Shown one piece after another: positions 12,709 to 25,484 of a stretch of 64,000 bases of DNA; the stretch's first letter is position 1; every line of letters starts with the position of its first letter. This DNA is from Ditylenchus dipsaci (Eukaryota; Nematoda; Chromadorea; Rhabditida; Anguinidae), in assembly GCA_004194705.1 (NCBI GenBank), contig SADC01000939.1:62001-126000 (forward strand), written 5' to 3'. A program made the position numbers and the translations under genes. The notes beneath the pieces were generated by a model that made no database searches, was not told the DNA's origin, and worked only from the letters and a program-made list of their open reading frames with translations.

Positions 12709-13573
12709 GGCTGCAGTTTCGAATCCCCCCCCCCCACGGGACTGATCAGATGGAGGAGATAACATCATATTCGTGTTTCTCGACCCGATTTCCTGAGAAA
12801 GCCGGCTGTTTTTAATTCTGAGAAAAAAAATTTTTCGAACCACAGGGGGTATCATGGTTTTTTAGTCAAAATTTGAAAATTTAAATTGGCGCCTTTTGAA
12901 TTTAAAAGGGATTAAGGGCTGTATTGGGAGGGGAAGGAGTAAAAGGGGCCACTTTTATGGCAGAACGTCAGAAATTGAAATGTTTGTATTCTTCGATTGC
13001 CTCACCATGTTTTTCAACTGGGCCGTGGCAAAAAGAGACTCTATATGCATTTATGGTCAAGAGTTAATCTCGGAATCATGTCTAAGGTAAGTGAGTGCGC
13101 GCATCTCTAACTCTCAAGCCCCCTGCGCCCCCTTCGGGGGCGCAGGGGCTTGGGGGCTTGGAGTTGAGATGCGCACACCCACATACCTTAGACACAAATC
13201 ACTCGAAAGTGACTCTGGATGCATGAAAAAGCATGCATACCAGAGTTTATTTATGCGGTAGGCCCCAGTGTTCAAAACTATGTTCAACATCTTCTTGTTA
13301 GTGGGCCTTCTATGATTAGTGGCCCCCTTTTGTTCCCTTCCCCTCCCTATACAGCCCTTATTCCTTTAAAATTCAAAAGGCGCCAATTTAAATTTTTCAA
13401 AATTTTGACTAAAAAACCATGATACCCCCCCTGTGGTTCGAAAAACTTTTTTTTTTCTCAGAACTAAAAAAAAACAGCCGGCTTTCTCATGAAAATCGGG
13501 GTCGAGAAACACGAATATGATGTTATCTCCTCCATCTGATCAGTCCCCGTGGGGGGGATTCTGAACTCAAGCC
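12709..13573. mobile_element. Foldback element FB1 with 8-bp TSD CACAGAAG
   Basis: The ends GGCTGCAGTTTCGAATCC and GGATTCTGAACTCAAGCC are inverted. CACAGAAG occurs immediately outside both ends (12701-12708 and 13574-13581). Arms of about 300 bases enclose a GC-rich core hairpin (CTGCGCCCCCTTCGGGGGCG near 13126-13145) in which an arm reading CATGTCTAAGGTAAGTG is mirrored by ATACCTTAGACAC. The same layout occurs at 23917 and 27512. There is no transposase, so it is non-autonomous. Confidence 0.8.
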
Positions 13574-15190
13574 CACAGAAGACCAGCCTGTTTTTAAGGT
13601 ATTAAAACAAATCGATTCTTATCCATTTCGCAGGAAATCAGAAAAAATTTGAATTAAAATTGGCGGATCACCCTGGGGATCGAACCTAAATGTGGTGGAA
13701 CTACATTTTGTAAAATGTATAAATTATTAAAAAATATATATTCGAATTGATCTTTTTGAACAAAAAATTAGCTTCAACAATAAAATTGATTGCCAACATA
13801 AGTTAATTCAAAACAAGAATAAAAATAAATATTAAAAAGTTGAGATAAATATTAAAGAGTTGAGATCCCTACCATTCCTCGAAAATCGATAAATATGTTT
13901 TTAAAACAAACAAAAATAGTAAATTTTGAAAAAAAATCGAGTGCTAAAACTTTGAAAATAAGAAGAAGGAGAAAAAGCAGCAGCATCTGTAGTTTTGGGG
14001 AAGAAGGTGAGAGAGAGGGGAGGACCACCACATGCACCAGTGTGCGTCCTGCCCTCCATTGAAGTGGATGGATGGAAGGACGAACACACTCTACTGTCGT
14101 CGTTGTCGTCAAACGTCCCCCCCCCCCTTTCCCATCTCGAGAGAGTGTGTGTGAGAGGAGACTCACTCAATATCACTCCAACAACAGCGAAAAAAGGGGC
14201 AAATGGAAATCGATAAAGCAAGGACGAGAGTGGTTGCTGGGGAGTGGCGGGAAAGGAGGGGGACCAACAAACAAGGCTGCTTCATGAATCCATTAAGTGT
14301 TGCTGCTTGCCGTGTTACACACAAATAGCATATTAAAAAAGCAGTCCAATAAAATGTGAAATACTCAAATGATGAATTTTTTTATTGAATGTTGTATAAA
14401 CACCAGCATTGCTGCTAAACATTACTATTGTCAAGGGGCCTAACAAGCAAAAGCATGTTTTAGCAAAACAATTGAATAACGTCAGGGATACATAATTATT
14501 AGCAGTGGTGCAATTAGCATTTTAAGTGGGTCGACTTATTGTGAATAAGAAAAATTGTTATTTTTGAATAAGGGTCTAATTTGACCGTGTTTTTTTTAAG
14601 TTTTTTCTACAGAGACTTTGATAAATCTCTGGTCAAATAGTCAAATAGAAAAAAAGCAAAAAATTTAGCAAAATATTACCGAAGAAGCACATACAGAATA
14701 TGTAAACAATCTGAGAAATCAGAAGATAGAAAAACATGGCATAGGACGTTTAGGCGATTTCCGGACATTTTTTTCAAATGCTTTCTAGTGCGGTTCTGCA
14801 GTTCTTTGTTTTAATGCGGTTCTTTGTTTCTGGTGTTTATCCTGCAATTTTTAACCTTTTTTTTAACTTAGGCGAAGCCTTAGGCTTAGGTCAGGCCATA
14901 CTCTGCCTAGTGCTTTTCTCTTCATTTCAAGGCAGTATTCTAGGCTGTTTTGGTCATCTTTTTTTATAAAGGCAAGTTCAGAGTTCAGCCGTGTTGGCGA
15001 TCGGTGTTATTAGGATCTTTTACCAATTGATCTTCTTAATCTATCCCCACAGAAGAAAGAAGTCACAACAGAGTCAAAGTTCTGTTTCGGTCAGCGCAGC
15101 CTTTCCATTCGAGCCTGTTGTATTAATCTAGAGTTTGTAGGAAATTCCGGAAATATAGAAAACCCGGTAATATTCCCATTGTACAACCCT
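13574..15190. other. Gap with GC-richer stretch near 13980-14290
   Basis: No gene recognised. 13660-13700 has a B-box-like GGTTCGATCCCC on the minus strand. 13980-14290 is GC-richer, with GA/CT repeats (gagagagagg, gagagtgtgtgtgagag) and a run of 13 C, which could be an upstream region or 5' UTR of a flanking minus-strand gene; that is inference. The remainder is AT-rich and featureless. Confidence 0.35.
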
Positions 15191-15223
15191 ATATTAATCA
15201 ATGATGCTGTTGTGATAAATTAC

Positions 15224-15712
15224 CTTAGAATGTCTGCCGAGATCCTTTCGATAGTAAATGCCGGATGATGCCACACTATTGCCTTTCTCGATGTTACCAT
15301 CTTGAGAAGTGTAGCCATGACTGAAAGAAGAAAACCAATTACTTTTTTCAGTCACATTTTTAACAACGACATCGACAAATAAAATAAATAACTTTGGTGT
15401 CATTCGATTCTCATAACTTCAGCTTTCGAATAAAGCAATATTTCGGCAAAATCATTAAAATGTTATTCATAAGAAAAAATTGGTCCACCCGTATTTAGAA
15501 GATCTTCTAGATTGGGATTTTGGAATAGGAAGAAAATAGAAACAAGCTGTAATTTAAGTGCAAATCGAAAGGTTTGGAAGCTTTTAAGAAAACTTTACCT
15601 ACAGTTAAAAATCTGTGTCGCATGCCAATTCAAGGTATTGGGATGTTAATCCGGCAAAGGCAGTCGACCATTCCCTCCAACCTGGTCCGATCACTTGAAA
15701 GTATCCAGTCGA
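15224..15712 (-). CDS. Two exons of an unrecognised protein gene
   Basis: On the minus strand, an exon at 15599-15712 (after TTTATAG) encodes a segment containing GPGWREWSTAFAGLTSQYLE and LACDTDF. It ends at a GTAAAG donor if one T in a T5 run is treated as extra. The next exon, 15224-15320, lies between TTTCAG and GTAATT and encodes HGYTSQDGNIEKGNSVASSG and YYRKDLGRHSK. The phases join cleanly (phase 2 into phase 2). The domain is not recognised. It could be the 5' part of the downstream MADF-BESS gene, but the phase of 15224 does not fit its exon at 12142 directly, so at least one exon would be missing between them. Confidence 0.4.
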
Positions 15713-15969
15713 CTATAAACAAATCGATAAAATGCACGCAGTTCTATCAATGGACACACCTAGGGTTGTCAAAATTCCCGAGAAATTGTAAACTTAGGAG
15801 TCCCCCATAACTCCCCGAATATGGAAAAACAAGAAACAGGACTTTTTCGATGTGAAACATCTATTTTTATCGACAAAAAGATACTGGCGTCATTTTGACG
15901 TAACCTTATAACCTGAAATGCCATTATGACCTAAAATGGAAAAATTGTATGAAGCAAACAAACTTTGAA

Positions 15970-18606
15970 TAGAGGTGATGACGGGACGGGATCCCGTCGG
16001 GATCCGATCCGCCCGAGCCGATTTTGAGCCAAAATCCCGTCCCGAAATCCCGCCCGATCATTTCTCAAATCCCGATCCCGAAAATCGTCAATATCCGACC
16101 CGATTTTTATAAGCATTTTCATCAATGATTCATTATTTGTTGATGAATTCTGCTTCATTGTTTCTGCTTTTGTACGTTGATGCGCTCTTTATCTTTTGCA
16201 TTTCAGATGAGTGTTATTTGGAGCATCGATCTTTTTGCAAAGCTGTCTGCTACTGAAGCAAAATGTGGAGCGTGCAGCAATGTGATCAAGATGTCGGGGC
16301 GGTAGCACTAAGTCTCTTTGTTTCACGCACGGACTCACGAGGAATATGCAGCAAAGCTCAAGCAGATGGAGAGAAGCAGGCAATGCAAGCAAATTCTATG
16401 GATAAGTTCGTGAAGTCTTGCCTAAGGTGTTATTTATTATTACTTCAATAAGTTGCGTGTTATGCTTTTGTATCTTTTCAGGAGAACTCTCGTCGTTGGA
16501 CAAGAAGGTCGTGCATCTCGTCGCCTGTGCCAATCTACCATTTCTATCGTGGAACAGCCTACTTCAAGCCTATTCTTGCGATGTCTGATCGTGAGAGTCT
16601 TAAAGGTATTTAAATGGTGATTTGAATGTTGTACTACAGTTCACTTTCCAGGTCGTCAGCATTATTCCGATTGGGTGCTTCCAAGAATCTACAAGATGGT
16701 GAAGAAAAAGGTAAGGAGCTCATTGATCCATGTCAATCGCTTTCATTCACTTCTGACATCTGGACGGGCCCTACAGAATCTTTCATCAGGTTCATTCATT
16801 GCGCTGATTTTTCATTACCTGGCTTTCTTTTCAGCCTTACTGTCCATGGCATCAACAAAGAGTGGATCGATCGTCAAGCAGCATGTGCATCATGTTCCAG
16901 CCCTTCTCAGTGTAATCACAATTTCAAGACGATTGGCGGTGTGGTAAATGGTAAACAAGTGGGAGATTCCGTTGGAGAATGCACGTCTTTCTGAGGGATC
17001 AGGGCGGTAATATGATCAAGGTAGCATGTTGTTTTTATTTCTCGCAGCATGTTATAATATTTAGGCTTTCGAAAACGAGGGGTTACTTCATGCTGATTGT
17101 GGCGCTCACAAATTGAATCTGGTGCGTTAACAAAGCGATTTTCGAAGACAAAGCCATCTCAGCCGTTCTACAGCGTTGTCGGTCTCTAGTGGTCACTTTA
17201 AGCACAGTATGCTGGCTCGAGGTCATTTAAAAGGAGGAGCAAGAGCGACTTGATCTCCCAGTGCACATTATAAAACAGGTGTTGTTATTTTTTTAAGTTA
17301 TTTTATTTTTTGAGATCATTTAAATTGCAGGAAGTGACACGCGTTGGAATTCGACGTTCTACATGTGTCAGTCTTGGTGGAGCGACAAAAGGCCATTGAG
17401 ATGTATCTGACGCGTTGGGACAAAAGAAACCTGAATCTAGAGACGGCTGAATGGGCGACTGTGAAAAAGCTGGTGGAGCTTCTGGATCCATTTGAATCAG
17501 CCTCAAAGCAATGTGCCGTGCAGATGAGCCACTCTCTATCCAGTTTCCGATTGCAAGAGCCTTGACGCGAGACGTGTACAATCAGCGATCCAGACATGCA
17601 GTTTATTCGAGCAAAGATTCTTGGCCTACTTACGGCGAAATTCGATGTTGATTTTGTGAAGTGGGTTCCACTAGCAATCAAGTTTCCCTTGTAATTAATT
17701 TATTTCTTTCAGGATATATGGCTTGCTATGTTTCTGGACGCGCGCTTCAAGGACCGTGTTGCCTCGAACAGAGTTGATTTCCGAAACAAATCGAAACTGG
17801 ATCAAGGAGGAATGTGGGCAAGTAGAGGTTTCAGTTGTGATTACAGGTGTTAAATTTAACTTACCAGTGACTCTTGCTAACTTTTCAATTCAGACCCTCA
17901 CTCGCCGTTACCGAAACGCCATCAGTCTTTCTTGATCGCCACAGCCAGTTGTTTGATGACGATGTCTGCGAAGAGTCCATTTTAGTCGACGCGGCGCTGA
18001 TGGAAATGCATGCCTTCAAGAACAGAAATGCATTGGTGTCGAAGAAGATCCTCTGTTGTTCTGGAAAGTAAATTGCTAACTAGAATCGGCATTCTATTCT
18101 TATTGTTCTTTTTAGATGCATGAAAAGATATATCCTGCATTGGCCAAGCTCGCGCGCCGATTCCTCTCTGCTCCAGCCACCAGCCAGCCGAGTGAGCAAG
18201 TGTTTTCCGTCGCAGGTGACGTCTACGATTACCGGGAAGTAGTTTGATGCCGGAAAAGGCCGAGATGTGATCTTTCTAAACAAGGCTCTACGTTGATCAA
18301 TTATACTTATTGAAATATTGCTTATAAAGTGATGTTCATTGTTGTAAAAAAGCGTGAATAAATGATTTTTTAAACTACTGCGTGTGTGCGTGGGATAAAA
18401 TAAAGGTTGTTAAAGGCTACTGAGTGCAGAATGATGCGACTAGTGGTAATTTTCCACTTAGATTGATTATTAGCCGAATCCCGAAATTTGTTCGGGATCC
18501 CGACGGGATCCCGAATTTTATTTCCAAAATCCCGATCCGATCCCGAAATATTTTTGGCCGAAAATCCCGTCCCGAAATCCCGCCCGAACCGGTTTCATCA
18601 CCTCTA
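15970..18606 (+). mobile_element. hAT transposon (decayed), TSD ACTTTGAA
   Basis: The left end TAGAGGTGATGA and the right end TCATCACCTCTA are inverted. ACTTTGAA is at 15962-15969 and 18606-18613; the final A may belong to either TIR or TSD. Subterminal regions at both ends are built from GATCCCG words (15984-16085 and 18476-18590). The interior is a transposase gene broken by stops and frameshifts (next entry). An 8-bp TSD, short TIRs and the encoded hAT dimerisation motif together make the class secure. Confidence 0.85.
16480..18300 (+). pseudogene. hAT transposase remnant (ZBED/BED-type relative)
   Basis: Pieces of a hAT transposase occur in order on the plus strand. FTSDIWTGPTESF (near 16753) corresponds to the 'TxDxWTS' catalytic block. 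HADCGAHKLNL (near 17092) corresponds to the 'CxAHxLNL' block. LVELLDPFESASKQ is near 17473. MFLDARFKDRVASNR (near 17728) is the 'LDPRFK' block. The C-terminal dimerisation domain at about 18118-18240 reads YPALAKLARRFLSAPATSQP then SEQVFSVAGD. The frame changes several times, and no continuous ORF above about 120 codons remains. Some breaks may be assembly indels, but the number suggests an inactive copy. Antisense open frames over 17303-17681 are shadows. Confidence 0.8.
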
Positions 18607-18901
18607 CTTTGAACAAATTTGGCTATCTTATGAAATCATCATATTTCGTTGTAAGACCAAGTTATTTCTTCTAAATTACACTGTTCGTAATTCCACGGTT
18701 TTTTACCAGGTAAATCTTGGAAAATTTACGGGTTGACAACCCTACATGCACTGATGGATGGACGGTTTAGCGAAAAAATCTGTTATTGCATCGGACTGTT
18801 GTATGTATGACAGAAATTCTGTCGTTACACGAAGTCTTATAATCTGTAGCATTTTCTTTTTAATTACAAAGGAAAATTAAACCATTTTTTGAAATTGTAT
18901 C

Positions 18902-19861
18902 TTGGTCGCCTCCGTGGTCAAAAACTGGTAACACTTTACTGTAACCGCCCACGGCTGACCCACTTTCGAGGTGAATTTTAAAAACCGATTGCATATTTCG
19001 TGTTTTTCGACCCGGATTTTACGGTAAAATGAATCAGATTCTGTGTGAAGTGAAAAAAAAAATTGGATTTGTCTTGGTCCCCAAGGTGAAATTTTAGAAA
19101 ATTTTGAAAAAAAAAATATTTTTAAATTGGCGCCTTTTGAATTTAAAAGGGAATAAGGGCTGTATTGGGAGGGGAAGGGAATAAAAGGGGCCACTAAATA
19201 CACAGGGCCACTAATCACACAGGGCCCACTAACAAGAAGATGTGAACATAGTTTTGAATACTGGGGCCTACCGCATAAATAAACTCTGTATGCATGCTTT
19301 TTCATGCATCCAGAGTCACTTTCGAGTGATTTGTGTCTAAGGTATGTGGTGTGCGCATCTCAACTCCAAGCCACCAAGCCCCTGCGCATAGGAGTTAGAG
19401 ATGCGCGCACTCACTTACCTTAGACATGATTCCGAGAAGTGCTCTTGATCAAAAAATGCATTATAGAGTCTCTTTTTGCCACGGCCCAGTTGAAAAACAT
19501 GATAAGACAGCTAAAATATAAAAATATTAACTTTTTTAACGTTTTGCCATGAAAGTGGCCCGTTTTATTCCGTTCCCCTCCCAATACAGCCCTTATTCCC
19601 TTCCCTTCAAATCCGGGTCGAGAACACGATATGCAATCGGTTTTTAAAAATTCACCTCGGAAGTGGGTCAGCCGTGGGGGTTCAAGTAAAGTCTAGCCAA
19701 AACTACCAATTCTTTACACTTCTTAGTTTTAGGTGCAGGATGGTTAATTGGCATCAGCGTGATCAAAAAAATTTATTACAACAACAAAAACGATCATTCA
19801 GACCATGCTGAACTTAAACAGAGAAGTGTGAAAACCGGTAATTTTGACCACAGGGGGACCA
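18902..19861. mobile_element. Foldback element with FB1 inner module, different outer arms
   Basis: Outer arms TTGGTCGCCTCCGTGGTCAA and GACCACAGGGGGACCAA are inverted, as are further blocks such as GGCTGACCCACTTTCGAGG against its complement near 19660. Inside is the same middle module as FB1 (GGCGCCTTTTGAATTTAAAA at about 19130 and the GC-rich core near 19380). Its outer arms therefore differ from those at 12709, 23917 and 27512. No clear TSD. Confidence 0.65.
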
Positions 19862-20374
19862 ATACCTTCCCCAAAAAATAGTTTGATTTTTCATTGTGAA
19901 TTAAATGCTACAAGATTTTAAGACTACCTGTAAATTTACAGAGTAAAAACAGAATTTCGAAATCGTTTCATAAAAAAGATATGGATGTAATTTTAGTATA
20001 AATCAGCGAAATACAATACAAACTCTTTGTTTTGGGCAGTATTTTCGCTATTTTGTAAGATTTTACGTAGATCGAATAGCGGAAGCTTTTGGTTATAAAA
20101 TGGCACCAAATATGATAATAACATTCACTATAATACAATGAAAAGTATTCCAAGAAAAAAAAATCAACAAACAAATTTCAAAATTTACTCAATATTTCTA
20201 TATGCCAGTTTTTGAGATCCTCTGCCACTATTTGTATATCACTGCCCTGCTTGGCGATGCCGCATGTTGTCGAATTCTGCAATCCCATTCTCGGGCTTTC
20301 TTCTATGAACCATGCTTTTCTAAACCAAATGAAATTCAAAGTTTTGCTGAATAAAATACCTGGTGTTTAAAAAT

Positions 20375-21325
20375 TCAGCATTTGCTGTAAACAATTAAGA
20401 GGTCATTTTGAGAAGTTGTCAAGAATTTTAATCACTTAACCAATCAAAAACTTCGAATATGCGCTAGACGCTGTAACATATATATTAGTAGTGTATGGCG
20501 CAGATCAAGAGCTTCAAAATCCTTTTCGCAGAATAGGTTTTGAATTGAAAGATAGCTTTTTGGAAAAAAACGAAAATGACAAAAATCTGAGTTTTTCTAA
20601 TCTTTGGATTTTGCCCGTTTTTTAAAGCAATTGATTAAAAAAAAAGCCACTTCTCAATATTAAGATTTCCAACGATTATTCTGTAAACTATAACTCTTGA
20701 TTTGCGCTACAACATAATGCTAAGATATTGTTAGAGCGCTCAGCATATACTCGAAGTTTTGATTGGTAAAGCGGTGAAATGCTTGTCAACTTCTCAAAAT
20801 GACCTCATAAGTGTTTAGAGCAAATGCTGAGTTTCATATATCATTTGAAAGAGGAAATGCAGAGCTACAAAATCATGCGTTTGGAACAGGGATGAGATTT
20901 TCACCCTTTTACTTTTGCGATTTCGAAGAAAACTTTATTTTTCAGCAATTTTATTTGAAAATAATTTCAAGGTTTGGTCTCATTCGGTAGCTGAGATTCT
21001 ATGCATCATTTTAATTTGAGTCTTACTTCAGAGTGGAGTCGTAAAACGCAATAAATTTACAATAGTCGCTCCGGGACTATTGCGGGACCGAAATTCTTAG
21101 TCCCGCAATAGTCCCGGAGGGACTTTTTTTTTAAAATTTTAATGCGTTTTACAACTTCACTCTGAAGTAAGACTTAAATTAAAATGATGCCCGGAATCTC
21201 AGCTACCGAATGAGACCAAACCTTGAAATTATTTTCAAATAAAATTGCTGAAAAATAAAGTTTTTCTTCGAAAAGTCGCAAAAGTAAAAAAGCGAAAGTC
21301 TCATCCTGGTTTGGAATACTTTTGC
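20375..21325. repeat. Two adjacent palindromes
   Basis: Palindrome 1: CAGCATTTGCTGTAAACA...AAAATGACCTCATAAG style arms at about 20375-20460 and 20745-20855 (AGAAGTTGTCAAGAATTT mirrored by GCTTGTCAACTTCTC). Palindrome 2: about 20870-21325, centred near 21085, with a very strong hairpin: GCTCCGGGACTATTGCGGGA mirrored by TCCCGCAATAGTCCCGGAG. The arms reach out to GTCTCATTCGGTAGCTGAG and its complement. Both are non-coding and probably MITEs. Confidence 0.7.
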
Positions 21326-21922
21326 AAAATAGATGTCTCTGTAAAAAATCAGCATGAAAACCGTCTAAGAACTCTTTGACCGCCCATTATTAGGAAGGAA
21401 ATGGTATTTGTGTCGATGATAAAAACTAAAAAGGGTCCCACATTTATGCATTTGTTAGTAGACACTGTTGTTTATACAGCTTTCCCAACTATTTTCTTCG
21501 TTTTCTTTATCTGGAATGCAGTTCTGCTCGACACAAATGAATACACACACACAAACTAATTTACATCTCCACCCAAAATACAAGTTTAGGCTCGTCATTT
21601 TTCTGCTTCCATTGTTTTTAGTGTCTGTCAAAACTTCTAACTGGTAGAAGAGTCATCGGCAAGCAAAAAAACTTTTGTTCAAAAAGGGAAGATTTTAAGG
21701 ATGAAAAGAAATCAATGGAAGAGGCAAAGTGGTGTGTGTCTTCGCCTCCAGCAACTCACGCAAGATGACCAGCAACCCATCGACTTTCTCCGAAGCAGCA
21801 TAATCCATCACTTTCCCTCTCTCACCTTTTGTCCATTTGGATGGTGAAAGAAAAAAGTTAGAGAACAAGCTGCGCCAAGACAAAAACCCCAGTCAATTAC
21901 AAAATCAATTGATGTCTCCAGA

Positions 21923-24900
21923 ATGGGCATTGCCACTCTACTTCTTCTGCTCATTCCTCAGCTGATTTGCGGACAACAGCTATTTGCCAACACAAAATTT
22001 GACTTGGATAGCAATTTTTGCCTGTGAAGAACCTGCACCAAACAAACCCTCCACCAGTTGTCACTAAAGCCCAGAGTTGTAACCCCCACTCCAGCCCCCA
22101 CTACCCTAACCGACAGAAGTGCCAACCACACCGCACCAGTGACCACCACAACCACCACTACAGCAACACCACTCCCAATCACCCACCTACTGTTGCCCAG
22201 GGCATGATTGTGCCTGGAGCAACTCCCTTCTCCCCTTGCCTCCTCTAATACCTTTGCCCTCTATTCTGGAGGACGTCCCTACTACCTCCCCAAATTGTGC
22301 CAGTCGTGACAACTGTGGTTCTGCCGGTCCACAACGACCACAACAGCAAATAGTACCATTTGCAGCAGCTGCAGGAGGCTAGTCAAGTGCAAAAACTGCC
22401 AGACCGCAAGCCGTCCAACCATCAATGCCCAGCTAGCACCTGCACATGCCTCTTCCACACAAAGTGACAGGGTATTTATATTTCTGATAAATAAGACGCC
22501 GGTAATCTTTTGTCAGTCTAATCAGAATATTGCAAGATTCGATTTCGCCGGTCGTTTTGTGAATGGCAAAAGTTTTGCCGAAAAGATCCGCGCCTCTCAA
22601 TTCGTGAGTATTTTTTTTTGAAAAACTTATCGAGAGCGCAGATCTTTTCGGCAAAACTATTCCATTTACAAAAACAGGCGGAACCGGAAATTTCCTTGTG
22701 AAATCAGATTTGTAAAAGTCTTCAAAAATAGAGGTAAAAAAGTGTCGGACCCTAGGCGGGACGAACTTGAGGGGTTACACTAAATCGAGAATTGGCGTAC
22801 AGTCAAACCCGATTTAAAATGGCATCCGGGCCATTCGAAAAAGCGGGTACCAGTTTAAAGCTTGAGACCGAAAATTCAAAATTTTATTTTGACTGCAATT
22901 GCTAATGTATACCAGACTTTTCAATCCCAAGCGTTAACTAGTCCCAGCCTTTTTTACGCCCTTGAAATTTCACTGTGCCGGGCATGCTCCCTTCACGAAA
23001 CCCTCGATTTGAATATTATTGTAATTTTCAATCAATCATAAATAATTGCAATTAACATCTGCAGGTTGAGTTATGGTTCCGCGAAGACTTTGACTTGACA
23101 TAATTTTATTCACATTTAAGTAATATTCTGCTTATACAACAATTTGTAGACTGTCCAAAGATGGCGAGCATTTCAGCTGCATTAAAAAGAGTTCCCGAGA
23201 CCTGTTGCGCAATGGCAAAGAAATTATACTTGCTGAGCTGCTGTCCACAAGATCAAGGAGTGCCAGAGAAGCAGCAGAATGACCTGGAACAAGGGAGAAA
23301 TAGTGCTTAATTCATCCCTGCCCTCTACGTAAGTCTGTATACTTGGTCTTAACATTTATAAAATTGGTCATTTCAGAGAAAAGGACGAGTGCAGAGCTGG
23401 ACTAGTTCAGGAGCAAATTTCTTGCCTGAATGTGCTCAACTTTCATGCCAGTTTGTACAGCCCGCCTACACTTTCGCCTAGTTCTACAAGACTTATTGTC
23501 CAGGAGGTGAGCTTTTCTGCTTTTTATATACCTTTTTTTTCAGACAGACTGGACTTCGAAATTTTTTGAAACTGGGATTTGAAAAAAAAACTTCAAAGTT
23601 TTAAAACCCGTTCAAAATTGGAACACATAGCTTGAAATACAGAGCTCTAAATTTTGTGAGTGTTAAGGACTTATATTTGTGACAGACCCAATTTTCAACT
23701 TTTGAAGAATTTTGCAAAATAGAACGCTTTAGAATCAAAGGATGCGTATTAAAGTATAGGGTGATGCAAATCGCTGGTTTTGATTTGGCCCAACCTTTTA
23801 ATTTGATTGTTTGACTAGTCTTTTTTTATTCGATAAGAGATATCATAGGCAAGAGATTAGTAGCAAACATGTCATCTCCCAATTTAGTTTTTGTTTTACA
23901 TTGACTGCTTAAACTTGGCTTGAGTTCAGAATCCCCCCCCACGGACTGATAGGTGGAGGAGATAACTTCATATTCGTGTTTCTCGACCCCGATTTCATGA
24001 GAAGCCGGCTGTTTTTTGGTTCTGGGAAAAATTTTTTTTGAACCACAGGGGGTATCATGGTTTTTAGTCAAAATTTGAAAAATTTAATTGGCGCCTTTTG
24101 AATTTAAAAGGGAATAAGGGCTGTATTGGGAGGGAAGGGAATAAGGGGGCCACTGATCACACAGGCTAACAAGAAGATGTTTTGTTGATGTTTTGAATAC
24201 TGGGCCTACCGCATAAATAAACTCTGGTATGCATGCTTTTCATGCATCAGAGTCACTTTCGAGTGATTTGTGTCTAAGGTATGTGGTGTGGCATCTCAAC
24301 TCAAAGCCCCCAAGCCCCCTGCGCCCCGAAAGGGCGCAGGGGGCTTGAGAGTTAGAGATGCGCGCACACACTTACCTTAGACATGATTCCGAGAAGTACT
24401 CTTGACCATAAAATGCATATAGAGTCTTTTTTTTGCCACGGCCCAGTTGAAAACATGGTGGCAGTCGAAGTAGATATTCAAATTTATAATGTTCTGCCAT
24501 AAAGTGGCCCCTTTTATTCCCTTCCCTCCAATACAGCCCTTATTCTCTTTAAATTCAAAAGGCGCCAATTTAAATTTTTCAAATTTTGACTAAAAACCAT
24601 GATACCCCCTGTGGTTCGAAAAAATTTTTTTTTCTCAAACCAAAAAACAGCCAGCTTTCTCATGAAATCGGGTCGAGAAACACGAATTTGATTTATCTCC
24701 TCCACCTGATCAGTCCCGTGGGGGGGGATTCTGAACTGCAACCTAAACTTTTGGTGTAATGTCGCTTTTTCAGCAATAGAACTCTCTAGTCTACAAAAGT
24801 TGTGGATTATTATTTTTTGGTTGATTGTTGCTAAGTTTGACCTTTTGCATTCTGAACGAACTTTTTGATATCTTTTCTGCGTGAATTTCATACCAAATAA

Positions 24901-25228
24901 CAGTCCAGACTTTGTGGAAAGTCTTCGCTGCTGAAAAAAGCAAGATAAATCGAAAAAACGAAGACTAAATTATGTTTGATACTAACCTCTTGCCTACGCT
25001 CCTCTATCAAATAAAAAATTTTCGTCGAAACGATAAAAATTTGAAAAGTCAAAACCGGCGGCGAATTAGCCTCACCCTGCAGTAAAAAAAAACTTTTTCA
25101 ATCTCTTAATTCCAGGCGAGACTCGCAGAGACGGTGCTGACAAGTGTCGAAAATTGTGCGCAAATTCAAACATCAGTTCAGCAATTGATCTAACCATGTT
25201 GTACAATGTTAGTCGAATAAATAAATAA
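21923..25228 (+). CDS. Putative secreted Pro/Thr-rich Cys-containing protein, copy A
   Basis: An ATG at 21923 opens MGIATLLLLLIPQLICG, a typical signal peptide, followed by about 17 residues before the frame stops at the junction with the duplicated unit. The unit then contains a Pro/Thr-rich segment (about 22030-22250, frame-broken by indels), an exon beginning at about 23150 (DCPK.., Cys residues), an exon at about 23378-23505 and a last exon (25116-25228) with DGADKCRKLCANSNIS and stop TAA. Final-exon frame is intact here but broken by one base in copy B. The secreted role is inferred from the signal peptide and mucin-like linker. Protein family not recognised; the ECAQLFMPVCT segment faintly recalls Frizzled-type Cys-rich domains. 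Whether the signal exon belongs to copy A, copy B or both is unclear. Confidence 0.45.
22545..22700. repeat. Palindrome in unit A
   Basis: CAAAAGTTTTGCCGAAAAGA is mirrored by TCTTTTCGGCAAAACTATT, with CGCGCCTCTCAATTCGTGA against its partial complement. The same palindrome is in unit B at about 26080-26270. Non-coding. Confidence 0.65.
23917..24743. mobile_element. Foldback element FB1 in unit A
   Basis: Ends GGCTTGAGTTCAGAATCC (with one base lost) and GGATTCTGAACTGCAACC. It is flanked by TAAACTT(T) on the left (23910) and TAAACTTT on the right (24744). Same arms and GC-rich core hairpin as the element at 12709. It lies in an intron of the duplicated secreted-protein gene, and since both units carry it at the same place it inserted before the duplication. 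Confidence 0.8.
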
Positions 25229-25484
25229 TTTATATTGTTTGGTAAAAAAGTATAAGCTGTGTTATAAATACGTACCTTTTCGAAAAAAGATAAGCAACAA
25301 ATTTTATTTTAAAGAATGCATAAAAATCATTTAACAAAGTAGTCTGTTTCAAATTCTACGACTTTTTTGCAGTATTCCTGCAAACAAGAGATTCCTTGAC
25401 ATAAAATCAGGCCGGCTTCAATGAAAAACAATACAAAATTATCAAAAGCAAAAAAAACAACAGGAAGAAGAATGTAGGCAATGC

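Larger units (their letters stand above)
15761..18744. mobile_element. Possible outer TIR element around the hAT copy
   Basis: TAGGGTTGTCAA at 15761 is mirrored by TTGACAACCCTA ending at 18744, with partly matching arms (cccgagaaattgtaaac against gtttacc/aaatttacggg). The hAT element lies wholly inside. I find no target duplication, so this is tentative. Confidence 0.35.

Noticed and set aside
17303..17681. Two overlapping minus-strand frames of 92 and 121 codons
   Set aside because: They are antisense to the hAT transposase remnant, which has recognisable motifs on the plus strand.
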